Source of the DNA: Vulcanimicrobiota bacterium
Lineage (GTDB): Bacteria; Vulcanimicrobiota; Vulcanimicrobiia; Vulcanimicrobiales; Vulcanimicrobiaceae
DNA: 47,257 nt
Assembly (NCBI GenBank): GCA_003136655.1
Contig: PLFC01000034.1
Location: 41,693-88,949 of the forward strand
Direction of reading: 5' to 3'
A program made the position numbers and the translations under genes. The notes beneath the pieces were generated by a model. The model was given only the letters and a program-made list of their open reading frames with translations, ran no database searches and was not told the DNA's origin. Positions 8,375-16,697 of this stretch are shown piece by piece. Numbering within the stretch: position 1 is the first letter of the stretch; the number at the start of each line of letters is the position of its first letter.

Positions 8375-9077
8375 AGCGCGAACCGAAGCTGATGTACGGC
8401 GCGATTTCGTCGAGAAGCCGCTCGCTGACGCCGTTGACGTCGAGCAACTCGTCGGGCGACGCGAAGGGACCGTTGGTCTCGCGGAACTCGACGATGCGCG
8501 CAGCCAGGCGCGGCCCGATGCCGGGCACCGATTCCAATGCCGTCGCATCGGCGGCGTTGACATCGACCGGGGCGTCGGGAGGCGCTTTCTTCCCGCGTTT
8601 TGCCGAGCGTACGTGACTCGCGCCTCCGCGTGCGACCGCGGCGCGCTTGCGCCGGCGGCGCGACGAGGTGGACGCGGCGCGAGAGGGTGCCGGCGCCGCC
8701 TCGGCGCCCCGCGCCGGCACCACGATCTCTTCGCCGTCGCGTAGCCGCTCGGCGAGGTTGACCGCGAGCGGGTCGGCTGACGGACCTTGGCCGCCGGCGG
8801 CCCTCACAGCGTCTTCGACGCGGCCGGACGGCGGCAGCCGGTAGACGCCGGGACGGCGCACCTCCCCCGCCACGTACACCACGACGGGCGCGGGCGTCGC
8901 CGTCCGAGCCGGCACCGGCTTCGCGCCGGGCGCGTTGCCCGCGAGTATCCCCGTCTCGACGGGCGCGGCGGCGAGGGCCGGCGTTTCGCCGCCGGAGCCC
9001 GGATGCACGGCGCGCAGGGCCGCAGCGCAAACCGCCGCCGCGACGATGCCGCCGAGGAGCAAACGACGTTTATCCAC
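8373..9077 (-). CDS. comEA: ComEA-like DNA-binding competence protein
   Basis: A 234-residue membrane-anchored DNA receptor. It has an N-terminal transmembrane helix just after the start (LLLGGIVAAAVCAAAL), an SLBB domain (VVVYVAGEVRRPGVYRLP ... AVNLAERLRDGEEIVVP), a basic Arg/Lys linker, and a C-terminal helix-hairpin-helix pair (VNAADATALESVPGIGPRLA and ANGVSERLLDE-like second hairpin). The family binds incoming double-stranded DNA for transport through ComEC, whose gene is 8.7 kb away on the plus strand. Start: GTG at 9077 gives the usual short cytoplasmic leader. ATG at 9131 would overlap the leuS start head-on. Confidence 0.88.
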   Translation of the reverse strand: MDKRRLLLGGIVAAAVCAAALRAVHPGSGGETPALAAAPVETGILAGNAPGAKPVPARTATPAPVVVYVAGEVRRPGVYRLPPSGRVEDAVRAAGGQGPSADPLAVNLAERLRDGEEIVVPARGAEAAPAPSRAASTSSRRRRKRAAVARGGASHVRSAKRGKKAPPDAPVDVNAADATALESVPGIGPRLAARIVEFRETNGPFASPDELLDVNGVSERLLDEIAPYISFGSR

Positions 9078-9129
9078 GCCCGTACCATCACGCGCGGGCT
9101 GAAGAACGTCTAGGGCGAAATGACGCAGC

Positions 9130-11622
9130 ATGGTAGAGGAGCGCCCGTTCACGTATGATTTCCGGTCCGTCGAGGCTCGCTGGCAACGGCGTTGGGAAGC
9201 CGAGGACCTCTATCGCGCGCCCGACGACGATCCGCGCGAGAAATTCTACGTGCTCGAGATGCTGCCGTATCCCTCGGGCGATCTGCACGTCGGCCACGCC
9301 AAGAATTACACGCTGGGCGACGCGTACGCGCGGCTGATGCGCATGCACGGCTACAACGTGGTGCATCCGATGGGCTTCGACGCCTTCGGCTTGCCCGCCG
9401 AGAATGCCGCAATCGCGCGCGGCGCCGACCCCAACGAGTGGACGCAACACAACATCGCCAACATGCGCCGGCAAATCCGGTTGATGGGCACGGGCTACGA
9501 CTGGTCGCGCGAGATCGTTACCTGCGATCCGGATTATTACCGCTGGAACCAGTGGCTCTTCTTGCGACTGTACGAAGACGGCTTGGCCTACAAGCGCGAA
9601 GCACCGGTCAATTGGTGTCCCAAGGACCAGACGGTGCTGGCCAACGAGCAGGTCGAAGACGGCCGCTGCTGGCGCTGCGGCACGGTCGTCGAACGGCGCA
9701 ATCTCTCGCAGTGGTTCTTGAAGATCACCGCCTTTGCCGATAGGCTCCTGGCCGCGATCGACACGCTCGACGGCTGGCCCGACAAGATTCGCGCGATGCA
9801 ACGCAATTGGATCGGGCGCAGCGAGGGCGTGACCTTCTCGTTCGAGGTCGAGGATCTCGCGGATCGCATCTCGGTGTACACCACGCGCGTCGACACGCTC
9901 TTCGGCGTCACCTACATCGCGGTCGCACCGGAACATCCGATCGTGGCCGAGATTCTGACCAAGCGCCCCGGGCAGGCTGCGGCGGTCGAAGCGTTTGCGG
10001 CGTCGGTTCGCAACAAGTCCGAGCTCGAGCGCACGAGCCTGATGGAGAAATCCGGCGTGCCCACCGGCGGTTACGCGCGCAATCCGCTCTCGGGCGAACG
10101 CATTCCGATCTGGGTGACCAACTACGTGCTGGCCGATTACGGCACGGGCGCCGTGATGGGCGTGCCCGCGCACGACGAGCGCGACTTCGAATTCGCACAG
10201 CGGGCCGGCCTGCCCATCGCGCGCGTGATCGAGGATCCGCACGCGCCGAGCGACGCGCCGCTGGAGGCTGCGTTCGTCGAGGACGGGCGCCTGATCGCCA
10301 GCGGCGACTTCACCGGCATGAGCGGGGGGCGCGCGCGCTCCGCCATCGCCGACCGGCTCGCGGGCCTGGGCATCGGCGAACGCACGGTCAACTATCGCAT
10401 TCGCGATTGGCTCGTCTCGCGGCAACGCTATTGGGGCACGCCGATTCCGATCGTCTACTGCGAACGTTGCGGCGAACAGGGTCTGCCGGATAGCGCGCTG
10501 CCCGTTCTGCTGCCCGCAAACGTGCCGATCACGGGCGAAGGCTCGCCGCTGGCGCGCGATCCGGCGTTCTACGAGGTTTCGTGCCCGAAATGCGGCGGAC
10601 CGGCGCGCCGCGAGACCGATACGATGGACACGTTCTTCGACTCGTCCTGGTATTTCGTGCGCTATCTGGATCCACACGACGAGTCCGCTGCCTGGAAGCC
10701 CGCCACCGTCAACCCCTGGCTGAACGTCGATCAATACATCGGCGGCGCCGATCATGCGGTGTTGCACCTGCTCTACGCGCGCTTCTTCTACAAGTACTTG
10801 CACGACAAGGGCTGGGTGAGCGGCGCCGACGAGCCGTTCGCGCGCTTGTTCAATCAGGGCAACCTCTTGCGCGGCGGCGAGAAGATGAGCAAGAGCAAGG
10901 GCAACGTCGTGGGCATCGACGAGACCGTGACCAAGCACGGCGTCGATGCGATGCGCATGTTCTTGCTCAAGGCCACGCCGCCCGAAGACACGATGGAGTG
11001 GACCGACGACGGCATCGCCGGCCGCGTGCGCTTTCTCGACCGCGTGTGGCGCGCGTCGGCCACGCTCGCGCCGGCGGCGCGTGCCGTGCCGCTCGACCGG
11101 CTGCCCGAACTGCGCGGCGACGCGCAGCGCGAGATCGTGCGCTCGTTGCACGCCGCACTCAAATCCGGCTCCGAAGAATCGAGCACCCGCCGTTTTCACT
11201 ACAACACGACCCTCGCCCGATTGGACGAATTGGTCAACGCGATGACCAAATTCGCCCAGACGCCGGGGGCCGACGAAGATCCGGCGCTGCTCTACGCGAT
11301 CCACGCGCTGCCGCTGGTGCTGGCCCCGTTCGCGCCGCACATTGCGGAGGAGCTATGGGAGCGCGCAGGCTATTCAGAATCCGTACACCTCCAGCGCTGG
11401 CTCGCATTCGATCCTGAGGCTTTGGCCGTATCGCTCCTGGATTTGGTCGTTCAGATCAACGGAAAAATCCGCGCGCGCCTATCGGTCGCGCCGGGGATTT
11501 CGGAATCCGACGCCACGAAACTGGCCCTGGCCGATCCGAACGTCGCCGCCCACCTGCAAGGAAAGACCGTGCGCAAACAGATCTTCGTTCCGGATCGCCT
11601 GTTGAACATCGTGGCCGCCTGA
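9130..11622 (+). CDS. leuS: Leucine--tRNA ligase
   Basis: An 830-residue class Ia synthetase, normal bacterial length. The HIGH motif is HVGH at 53-56 (YPSGDLHVGHAKNYT). The KMSKS loop is exact at 585-589. The CP1 editing domain is intact, with TTRVDTLFGVTY and the MGVPAHDERDFEFA segment. The C-terminal anticodon-binding and LeuRS-specific regions are present (VVQINGKIRARL ... KTVRKQIFVPDRLLNIV). The ATG at 9130 faces comEA on the other strand. The stop overlaps the start of the next gene (TGATG). Confidence 0.97.
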   Translation: MVEERPFTYDFRSVEARWQRRWEAEDLYRAPDDDPREKFYVLEMLPYPSGDLHVGHAKNYTLGDAYARLMRMHGYNVVHPMGFDAFGLPAENAAIARGADPNEWTQHNIANMRRQIRLMGTGYDWSREIVTCDPDYYRWNQWLFLRLYEDGLAYKREAPVNWCPKDQTVLANEQVEDGRCWRCGTVVERRNLSQWFLKITAFADRLLAAIDTLDGWPDKIRAMQRNWIGRSEGVTFSFEVEDLADRISVYTTRVDTLFGVTYIAVAPEHPIVAEILTKRPGQAAAVEAFAASVRNKSELERTSLMEKSGVPTGGYARNPLSGERIPIWVTNYVLADYGTGAVMGVPAHDERDFEFAQRAGLPIARVIEDPHAPSDAPLEAAFVEDGRLIASGDFTGMSGGRARSAIADRLAGLGIGERTVNYRIRDWLVSRQRYWGTPIPIVYCERCGEQGLPDSALPVLLPANVPITGEGSPLARDPAFYEVSCPKCGGPARRETDTMDTFFDSSWYFVRYLDPHDESAAWKPATVNPWLNVDQYIGGADHAVLHLLYARFFYKYLHDKGWVSGADEPFARLFNQGNLLRGGEKMSKSKGNVVGIDETVTKHGVDAMRMFLLKATPPEDTMEWTDDGIAGRVRFLDRVWRASATLAPAARAVPLDRLPELRGDAQREIVRSLHAALKSGSEESSTRRFHYNTTLARLDELVNAMTKFAQTPGADEDPALLYAIHALPLVLAPFAPHIAEELWERAGYSESVHLQRWLAFDPEALAVSLLDLVVQINGKIRARLSVAPGISESDATKLALADPNVAAHLQGKTVRKQIFVPDRLLNIVAA

Positions 11623-13172
11623 TGCAGCGACGCGCTGCGGTATTTTTGACGGGAGCGTTGCTGTGCGGCTTGGCCGGACCGCTCGCAGCAAAGCCCATCC
11701 CTCCCGAAGCGTCGGCGATAACCGTTCCGCCCGGACGCATCGCACGTGCCGTCGCGAAACTCGACGGACTGGCGGCGGCCTACCTGCGCCGGACGGGCGT
11801 CCCGGGACTGGCGATCGCGGTCGTGCACGACGATAAGGTCGTGTACGCGAAAGGCTTCGGCGTCCGCGAGATCGGCACCAACAAGAAAGTCGACGCAAAT
11901 ACCGTCTTCCAACTGGCTTCGGTTTCGAAGCCCGTCGGCGCTACCGTGATCGCCGCGCTCGTCGGTCGCGGCCTGGTCAAGTGGAGCGATCCGGTCGTCA
12001 AGCACCTGCCCGGCTTCAAGCTGAGCGATCCGTACGTGACCGAGCACGTGACGCTCGGCGACATGTATTCGCATCGCAGCGGTCTGCCCGACCATGCGGG
12101 CGACCTGCTCGAGGACCTCGGCTTCGACCGCGGTACGATCCTCGAACGGCTCGCACTCGAGCCCCTCGATCCGTTCCGGATCACCTATGCCTACACCAAT
12201 TTCGGGATCACTGCGGCCGCGCAGTCGGTCGCCAACGCTGCGGGCGTGCCCTGGGAAGAACTGTCGCGCCAAACGCTCTACGCGCCGCTCGGCATGAGTT
12301 CCACCAGTTCGCGTTTTGCGGATTACCAGAAGGCTCCAAATCGCGCGCTGCTGCACGTGCGTGAGGGCGACAAGTGGCTCGCGAGGTTCACGCGGCAACC
12401 CGACCCCGAATCGCCCGCAGGCGGCGTGAGTTCGAGCGTCAACGACATGGGCAAGTGGCTGCGGCTGGTGCTAGCCGACGGTAAATACAACGGCAAACAG
12501 ATCATCGACGCCAAGGCGCTCCTCGAAACGCACGTGCCGCAGATCGCCAGCAATCCGACGCCCACCGAGAGCAGCCGCACCTCGTTTTACGGGTACGGCA
12601 TCGGCGTCGGCTACGATGAGGCGGGCCGCGTGCGGCTCAGCCATTCCGGCGGGTTTGCCTCCGGCGGCGCGACCACGATCGCGCTCTTACCCTCCGAACG
12701 CTTGGGCATCGTGGTGCTGACCAACGGCATGCCGATCGGCGTGCCCGAATCGATCGCCGCCGACTTCATGGATCTCGCCGAACTCGGCTCGATCCAGCGC
12801 GACTGGTACGCGGCTTATACGCCGCTCTTCGCCAAGATGTACGTGAACCCGAGCGAACTCGCGGGCAAGCGTCCGCCGGCCAATCCCGCGCCCGCGCTCG
12901 CCGATGGCGCCTACGAGGGCACGTACAAAAACGCGTACTACGGCGACGCCGTGATCGCTGCGAAGAACGGGCGCCTAACGCTCACGCTCGGCCCCAATCA
13001 CGAAGAGTTCGCGCTCGCGCACTGGAGCGGCAACACCTTCGCTTATCTCCCGCGCGGCGAGAACGCCCTGGGCATCGCCGCCGTCACCTTCACCCCGGGC
13101 GCGTCCGGCACGATCGCCTCGTTCACCGTCGAGAACCTAAACGCCACCAAACAGGGCACGTTCACGAGATAA
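11622..13172 (+). CDS. Secreted beta-lactamase-fold serine hydrolase (class C type)
   Basis: A 516-residue protein: signal peptide (1-23, ...GLAGPLAAKP), then a serine beta-lactamase/penicillin-binding-like domain. The catalytic motifs are Ser100-x-x-Lys103 (SVSK), Tyr191-x-Asn193 (YTN) and HSGG at 341-344. A C-terminal beta-rich DUF3471-type domain (~430-516, DGAYEGTYKNAYYGDAVI) closes the protein, a layout typical of esterases and D-amino-acid peptidases in this superfamily rather than resistance enzymes. HSGG instead of KTG also argues against a true beta-lactamase. It starts one base inside the leuS stop, so it is probably co-transcribed with leuS. Confidence 0.9.
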   Translation: MQRRAAVFLTGALLCGLAGPLAAKPIPPEASAITVPPGRIARAVAKLDGLAAAYLRRTGVPGLAIAVVHDDKVVYAKGFGVREIGTNKKVDANTVFQLASVSKPVGATVIAALVGRGLVKWSDPVVKHLPGFKLSDPYVTEHVTLGDMYSHRSGLPDHAGDLLEDLGFDRGTILERLALEPLDPFRITYAYTNFGITAAAQSVANAAGVPWEELSRQTLYAPLGMSSTSSRFADYQKAPNRALLHVREGDKWLARFTRQPDPESPAGGVSSSVNDMGKWLRLVLADGKYNGKQIIDAKALLETHVPQIASNPTPTESSRTSFYGYGIGVGYDEAGRVRLSHSGGFASGGATTIALLPSERLGIVVLTNGMPIGVPESIAADFMDLAELGSIQRDWYAAYTPLFAKMYVNPSELAGKRPPANPAPALADGAYEGTYKNAYYGDAVIAAKNGRLTLTLGPNHEEFALAHWSGNTFAYLPRGENALGIAAVTFTPGASGTIASFTVENLNATKQGTFTR

Positions 13173-13202
13173 GTCGTTCACACGCTAAATTAGAGAATTT
13201 CC

Positions 13203-14006
13203 CTAGTGGGCGGACCAGCCGCCGTCTATCGAGATCGGGGCGCCGTTTATCGAGCGGGCTGCGTCGCTGCACAGGTAGGTGCAGAGTTGGCCGACTTCGC
13301 GGGGTTCGATGAACGTGCGCGAAGGCATCGCGGTGAGAAAGGCGCGTTCGAGCGCCTCTTCTTCGCTGATGCCGCCGCCGAACGAGTCGACCAATTGCGG
13401 CGCCTGATTGCGCACGAGATCGGTCATCACCGCGCCCGGGCACACCGCGTTGACCGTGATGCCCAGCGGCGCGCCTTCGACGGCTGCCGCGCGGGTGAGC
13501 CCGACGACGCCGTGTTTGGCGGCCACATAGGCCGGTTTGTACGGTGACGCGACGAGGCCGTGGATGCTCGCGATGTTGACGATGCGGCCGCGTTTGCGCG
13601 CGGCCAGATGCGGCCACACCGCGCGGGTTGCGTAAAACACACCGTCGAGGTTGATCGAGGTGACGAAATCCCACTTGTCGATCGGGAACTCGCCGATCGG
13701 CGCCACGAACTGCACGCCCGCGTTGTTGATCAAATGGTCGATCGCGCCGAAATCGCGCGCGATCCGGTCGATGGTGCGCGCGAGCGCTTCCGCGGAACGC
13801 ACGTCGGCCGCATAGCCGCGCGCCTCCACGCCGAGGTCTTCCGCGAGCCCCGACGCCGCCGTTACGGCCTCGTTTTCATTGAGGTCGATCAGGGCGACCG
13901 CCGACCCGGCCAAGGCAAGTTCGTGTGCGGCTGCCCAACCGATGCCGCGTGCCGCGCCCGTGATGACGCTGACGCGTCCGCTGAGATCGATAAAGGACGA
14001 ACTCAT
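13203..14006 (-). CDS. 3-hydroxybutyrate dehydrogenase-like SDR
   Basis: A 267-residue classical short-chain dehydrogenase. The cofactor motif TGAARGIG is at 16-23, with NNAG near 94-97 and the catalytic set Ser147, Tyr160 and Lys164 (PAYVAAKHGVVGLT). ASIHGLVASPYKPAYVAAKHG, the VCPGAVMTDLVRNQ block and the C-terminal GAPISIDGGWSA match D-3-hydroxybutyrate dehydrogenases, which interconvert 3-hydroxybutyrate and acetoacetate with NAD. Asp41 after strand 2 (IDLNE) fits NAD rather than NADP. The start ATG lies four bases after the epimerase stop, so the two are an operon. It converges with the upstream serine hydrolase across 30 bases. Confidence 0.85.
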   Translation of the reverse strand: MSSSFIDLSGRVSVITGAARGIGWAAAHELALAGSAVALIDLNENEAVTAASGLAEDLGVEARGYAADVRSAEALARTIDRIARDFGAIDHLINNAGVQFVAPIGEFPIDKWDFVTSINLDGVFYATRAVWPHLAARKRGRIVNIASIHGLVASPYKPAYVAAKHGVVGLTRAAAVEGAPLGITVNAVCPGAVMTDLVRNQAPQLVDSFGGGISEEEALERAFLTAMPSRTFIEPREVGQLCTYLCSDAARSINGAPISIDGGWSAH

Positions 14007-14010
14007 TGTC

Positions 14011-14943
14011 TTACGCGGGCAGCCGGTCGCGGAAGTACTCGACGGTCGAGCGCATGCCGTCGAGCAGTGAGGTCTTCGGCTTCCAGCCCAGTTCGCGCTC
14101 GGCGAGCGCGGGATCGATCTGGGCGTCGCGCACGTCGCCGGGGCGTTTGGGCAAGTACTCGACGGGCGCGGTGAAACCCGTAACCTGCGCCAGGGCGCTA
14201 TGGATCTCGTTGACGCTCGTGCGCTTATTCGTGCCGATGCAATAGCACTGTCCGCTGCCCTTTTCGAGGCCGAGCAGATTCAAGTCGGCGAGATCGCCGA
14301 CGTACACGTAATCGCGCGTCTGCATGCCGTCCCAGTAGATCTTGACGCTCTGGCGCGCGAGGAAGCGGCCGATGAAGATCGCGATGACGCCCGCTTCGCC
14401 GGACGGGTCTTGGCGCGGTCCGTACACGTTGCCGTAACGAAACGCGGTGAAGTCCAGTCCGTGTTGGGTCTTGTAGAAGCGCAAATAGTGTTCGGCGACC
14501 ATCTTGGTGATCGCGTAGGGCGATTCGGGATGTTGCGGCGTGTTCTCGTCGATGGGCAGGCGCTTCGGTTCGCCGAAGGTCGCGCCGCTCGAGGCGAATA
14601 GTACTTTGCGCACGCCGAACTTCACCGACGTGTCGAGCACGTTGATCAAGCCCATGACGTTGACGTCGGCGTCGAGGCGCGGATCCCGTGCGCTGATGGC
14701 AACCGAATGCTGGGCGGCGTGATGGTTGACGATTTCCGGCGAGAACTCGCGGAAGAATCGCTCGATGCCCTTGTCGCGGACGTCCATGTGGATGAAGCTT
14801 GCGCCGGCGGGGACGTTCTCGCGCCGGCCGCCGCCCTTCTCCCAGAGGCTGTCGATCACGACCACCTCGTGGCCGGCGGCGACGTAGGCTTCGGCGATGT
14901 GCGACCCGATGAACCCGGCCCCGCCGGTGACGATGATCCGCAA
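14011..14943 (-). CDS. NAD-dependent sugar-nucleotide epimerase (UDP-glucose 4-epimerase type)
   Basis: A 310-residue extended SDR. The Rossmann motif TGGAGFIGSH is at 6-15, and Asp31 follows strand 2. The catalytic Tyr143-x-x-x-Lys147 sits in ESPYAITKMVAEHYL. The Ser region reads SSGATFGE, with Phe where most family members have Tyr (SSGAxYGE). YGPRQDPSGEAGVIAIF and PGDVRDAQID are typical of GalE-like UDP-hexose epimerases. A role in exopolysaccharide or lipopolysaccharide sugar supply is likely, but the substrate is not proven. The start is TTG at 14943 behind GAGGAG about seven bases upstream. It is the first gene of a two-gene unit with the SDR. Confidence 0.87.
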   Translation of the reverse strand: MRIIVTGGAGFIGSHIAEAYVAAGHEVVVIDSLWEKGGGRRENVPAGASFIHMDVRDKGIERFFREFSPEIVNHHAAQHSVAISARDPRLDADVNVMGLINVLDTSVKFGVRKVLFASSGATFGEPKRLPIDENTPQHPESPYAITKMVAEHYLRFYKTQHGLDFTAFRYGNVYGPRQDPSGEAGVIAIFIGRFLARQSVKIYWDGMQTRDYVYVGDLADLNLLGLEKGSGQCYCIGTNKRTSVNEIHSALAQVTGFTAPVEYLPKRPGDVRDAQIDPALAERELGWKPKTSLLDGMRSTVEYFRDRLPA

Positions 14944-15026
14944 AAAAACTCCTCGACGGGGACGCTCGCGAAGGGCTCGCGCTCCCGGAACGTCTTGCGG
15001 GCGTTCGCGCGAGCGCGACGGCGGCC

Positions 15027-15253
15027 CTACCGCGCTGTTTCGCGCTGCATCAGCAGGGCGAGGTGCCCGGCCGCGAGCGGATCGGCGACGAGCGCAGCAT
15101 CGAACGTCTCCAGCCCGGCCTCAGCGTGCTCGATCTCGAATCTCAGCCGCTGCGGGGCGGCCACGCGGCGTACGCCGTCGAGATCCCGGCGAGCGCGCTG
15201 ACTTCGTCGCGACGTAAACCGGGCGTGCGGCGGCGACGTCGTAGCGGCGGCAT
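15027..15253 (-). pseudogene. Broken Xre/MmyB-type HTH regulator fragment
   Basis: From the ATG at 15253 the frame gives RRTPGLRRDEVSALAGIS then TAY, an excellent match to the start of the HTH in the XRE regulators with an MmyB-type ligand domain (usual form GLRREEVAxLAGVSxxYYTRLEQGR). It then loses the expected continuation and stops at 15143. A second frame continues with protein-like sequence, including RLRFEIEHAEAGLETF and ALVADPLAAGHLALLMQ, to a TAG at 15027. I read this as one gene broken by a deletion or frameshift. The second piece is assigned to the same gene by adjacency only. Confidence 0.55.
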
Positions 15254-15376
15254 GTGAGTGAGCTAATGCGATGTACCTTAGAGCGCCCGGCGGCGCGCAA
15301 ACACAAACTGGCGGGGCGGTCTCCCGCTAACCCGCCGCGCGGGCGCGGTGGGATACTCGCAGCGTCTTTCACGTGA

Positions 15377-15466
15377 CGAGTCGGAAGTCGGGCGTACAAG
15401 TCGGCGGCGGATTTTCGTTCGCATCGAGGAGCGTGGAGCGTGGAATGACGAGTCATTTCCGACTCG
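15377..15466. repeat. 10-bp inverted repeat flanking 70 bases upstream of a regulator remnant
   Basis: CGAGTCGGAA at 15377-15386 is repeated exactly inverted as TTCCGACTCG at 15457-15466. Next to the right arm is ATGAC-GA-GTCAT. These lie just upstream of the -10 box at 15498 and may be remnant operators. Confidence 0.4.
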
Positions 15467-15474
15467 GCACACTA

Positions 15475-15503
15475 GAGACTTTTTCAGGCGCGTCGGTTAT
15501 AAT
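15475..15503 (+). promoter_or_regulatory. Putative sigma-70 promoter of the plus-strand HTH remnant
   Basis: A consensus TATAAT lies at 15498-15503 in otherwise GC-rich DNA. The candidate -35 (GAGACT, 17-bp spacing) is weak. The proposed GTG start lies 55 bases downstream. Confidence 0.45.
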
Positions 15504-15557
15504 CCGCGAACACTCCCCTCAGGTAGCCCTTTCTGCTTGGACGATGAGGAAGCGAGC

Positions 15558-15767
15558 GTGAATGACGAGACACGTGGCTTAGAACTCCGGGCGCTGCTCA
15601 CGCGTAGCCGCGCCCGCTTACGCCCGTCGGACGTGGGGCTGCCCGCGCTCCCTCGGCGCCGTGCCGCGGGCTTCGGCGCGAAGACGTTGCCGAATTGCCG
15701 GCGTCTCGCGCGTCATTCGCCTGCGCCATCGTCGAACTCGCCGCGGGTGGTAGTGCCGGTTAGGTAG
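15558..15767 (+). pseudogene. Frameshifted Xre/MmyB-type HTH regulator (N-terminal part)
   Basis: The GTG at 15558 opens a frame reading ELRALLTRSRARLRPSDVGLP, the usual N-terminus of MmyB-type XRE regulators (LGxFLRxRRxRLxPEDVGLP). After PRRRAAG the frame slips. The next frame reads RREDVAEL, and after a further one-base slip AGVSR, which together would restore GLRREDVAELAGVSR. Two one-base deletions therefore explain the sequence, near 15672 and 15690. No ligand-binding domain follows, so the gene is dead or truncated. The TATAAT upstream suggests its promoter is still recognisable. Confidence 0.7.
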
Positions 15768-15864
15768 CGGGGCTACTCACACTACGCCTGGATAGCCCGC
15801 GTGGGCCGCGACCGCTACCATTTCTCGAGCTTTTGCCTCCTCCACCGCACGGAGCCCCAAGCCG

Positions 15865-16161
15865 ATGCTGATTTAATCGATTCACTATACCGTCGCCGAC
15901 GAAGACGGCGATCGAGCCGCCGAACTCTTTACGGAGCTTCAGGAGCTTTCGCGCCGGGAACCGGGCATTATCGCCTTCGACATCGGCCGCAGCAAAGAAC
16001 GGCCCGCGGTCTTCGCGCTGTGGGAAGTTTATCGCGACGAGGCCGCGCTTGCAGCGCACGTCGCGAGCGAGCACTTCGCACGCCTCGTGATCGGCGGGGT
16101 GCGACGTTTGGTCGTAGAGCGCAACGCAGAAACCGTGTTCCCGCTCGAGGGACGCTCGTGA
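15865..16161 (+). pseudogene. ABM-domain (YgiN-like) monooxygenase gene with stop at codon 4
   Basis: An ATG at 15865, with GGAG about ten bases upstream, reads M-L-I and then TAA (15874-15876). The same frame continues uninterrupted as SIHYTVADEDGDRAAELF, then LSRREPGIIAFDIG, FALWEVYRDEAALAAHVAS and HFARLVIGGV. This is a full-length antibiotic-biosynthesis-monooxygenase domain of about 94 residues. No ATG, GTG or TTG follows until deep inside the domain. A CAA-to-TAA change would explain it and would restore MLIQSIHYTV. The frame ends in a GTGA overlap with the AraC gene, as in an intact operon, so inactivation looks recent. Initiation at a rare codon such as ATT 15880 is the alternative. 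Confidence 0.6.
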
Positions 16162-16697
16162 ACGGTCCCGTTCTTCAGGCTCAGGTTCCGCGAGCGCCCG
16201 CGAGCGCGCGCCCGACTCGGTTGGGAGCCTCCGTCGTCAGGGAACTGGAACCGATCATCGAAGCGATAGCCGCCTCGCTGCACGATGGACGATGCGCGGC
16301 GCAACGCACCGGAAAGCCGGTTGCTGCGCCGCAGAGCCCGAGACCTCCGCGCGGTTTGGATGCGCGGCAATTACGGCTGATCGATGAGGCGATCGACGAG
16401 CGCCTCGCCGAGACGATCTCGGTTTCGATGCTCTCGTCGATCGCCGGCCTGAGCCGCTCGCACTTTTCGCACGCCTTCCGCCGAAGCGTGGGCAGCACGC
16501 CGCACGCCTACGTGGTACGCGCGCGGATCGAAAGGGCCATGAATCTCATGCGCGGCAGCAACGCCTCGCTCACCGAAATTGCGCTCTCCACGGGCTTCTC
16601 CGACCAAGCCCACTTCACGAACACGTTTCGCCGGACGGCCGGCACGACGCCGCGCGCCTGGCGCGCGCGGTACCACGACGGAGGAGCCAACCCATGA
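16158..16697 (+). CDS. AraC-family transcriptional regulator
   Basis: A 179-residue regulator with a short, poorly conserved N-terminal half and a complete C-terminal AraC DNA-binding domain. The first HTH covers ISVSMLSSIAGLSRSHFSHAF. The second covers ASLTEIALSTGFSDQAHFTNTFRR, ending in the signature GTTPRAWR. There is no cupin-type effector domain, so it may respond to a signal through the short N-terminus or act constitutively. The GTG start overlaps the preceding ABM frame (GTGA), and the stop overlaps the next gene (ATGA). The set ABM - AraC - hydrolase looks like one transcription unit under this regulator. Confidence 0.88.
   Translation: MNGPVLQAQVPRAPASARPTRLGASVVRELEPIIEAIAASLHDGRCAAQRTGKPVAAPQSPRPPRGLDARQLRLIDEAIDERLAETISVSMLSSIAGLSRSHFSHAFRRSVGSTPHAYVVRARIERAMNLMRGSNASLTEIALSTGFSDQAHFTNTFRRTAGTTPRAWRARYHDGGANP

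Larger units (their letters stand above)
14944..16157. other. Gene-poor decay zone with three broken genes
   Basis: About 1.2 kb without an intact gene between the epimerase and the AraC regulator. It holds two fragments of HTH regulators on opposite strands (15027-15253 minus, 15558-15767 plus), a well-formed -10 box, a spaced inverted repeat and a monooxygenase gene with an early stop. No transposase remnant or terminal repeats were seen. Confidence 0.6.

Noticed and set aside
9088-11340. A 750-residue minus-strand frame opposite leuS
   Set aside because: It is the mirror of a highly conserved synthetase gene, has Arg/His/Val-rich composition without domains, and arises from high-GC third positions.
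11622-13172. True class C beta-lactamase conferring resistance
   Set aside because: The third motif is HSGG rather than KTG and there is an extra C-terminal domain, which fits esterase or peptidase relatives.
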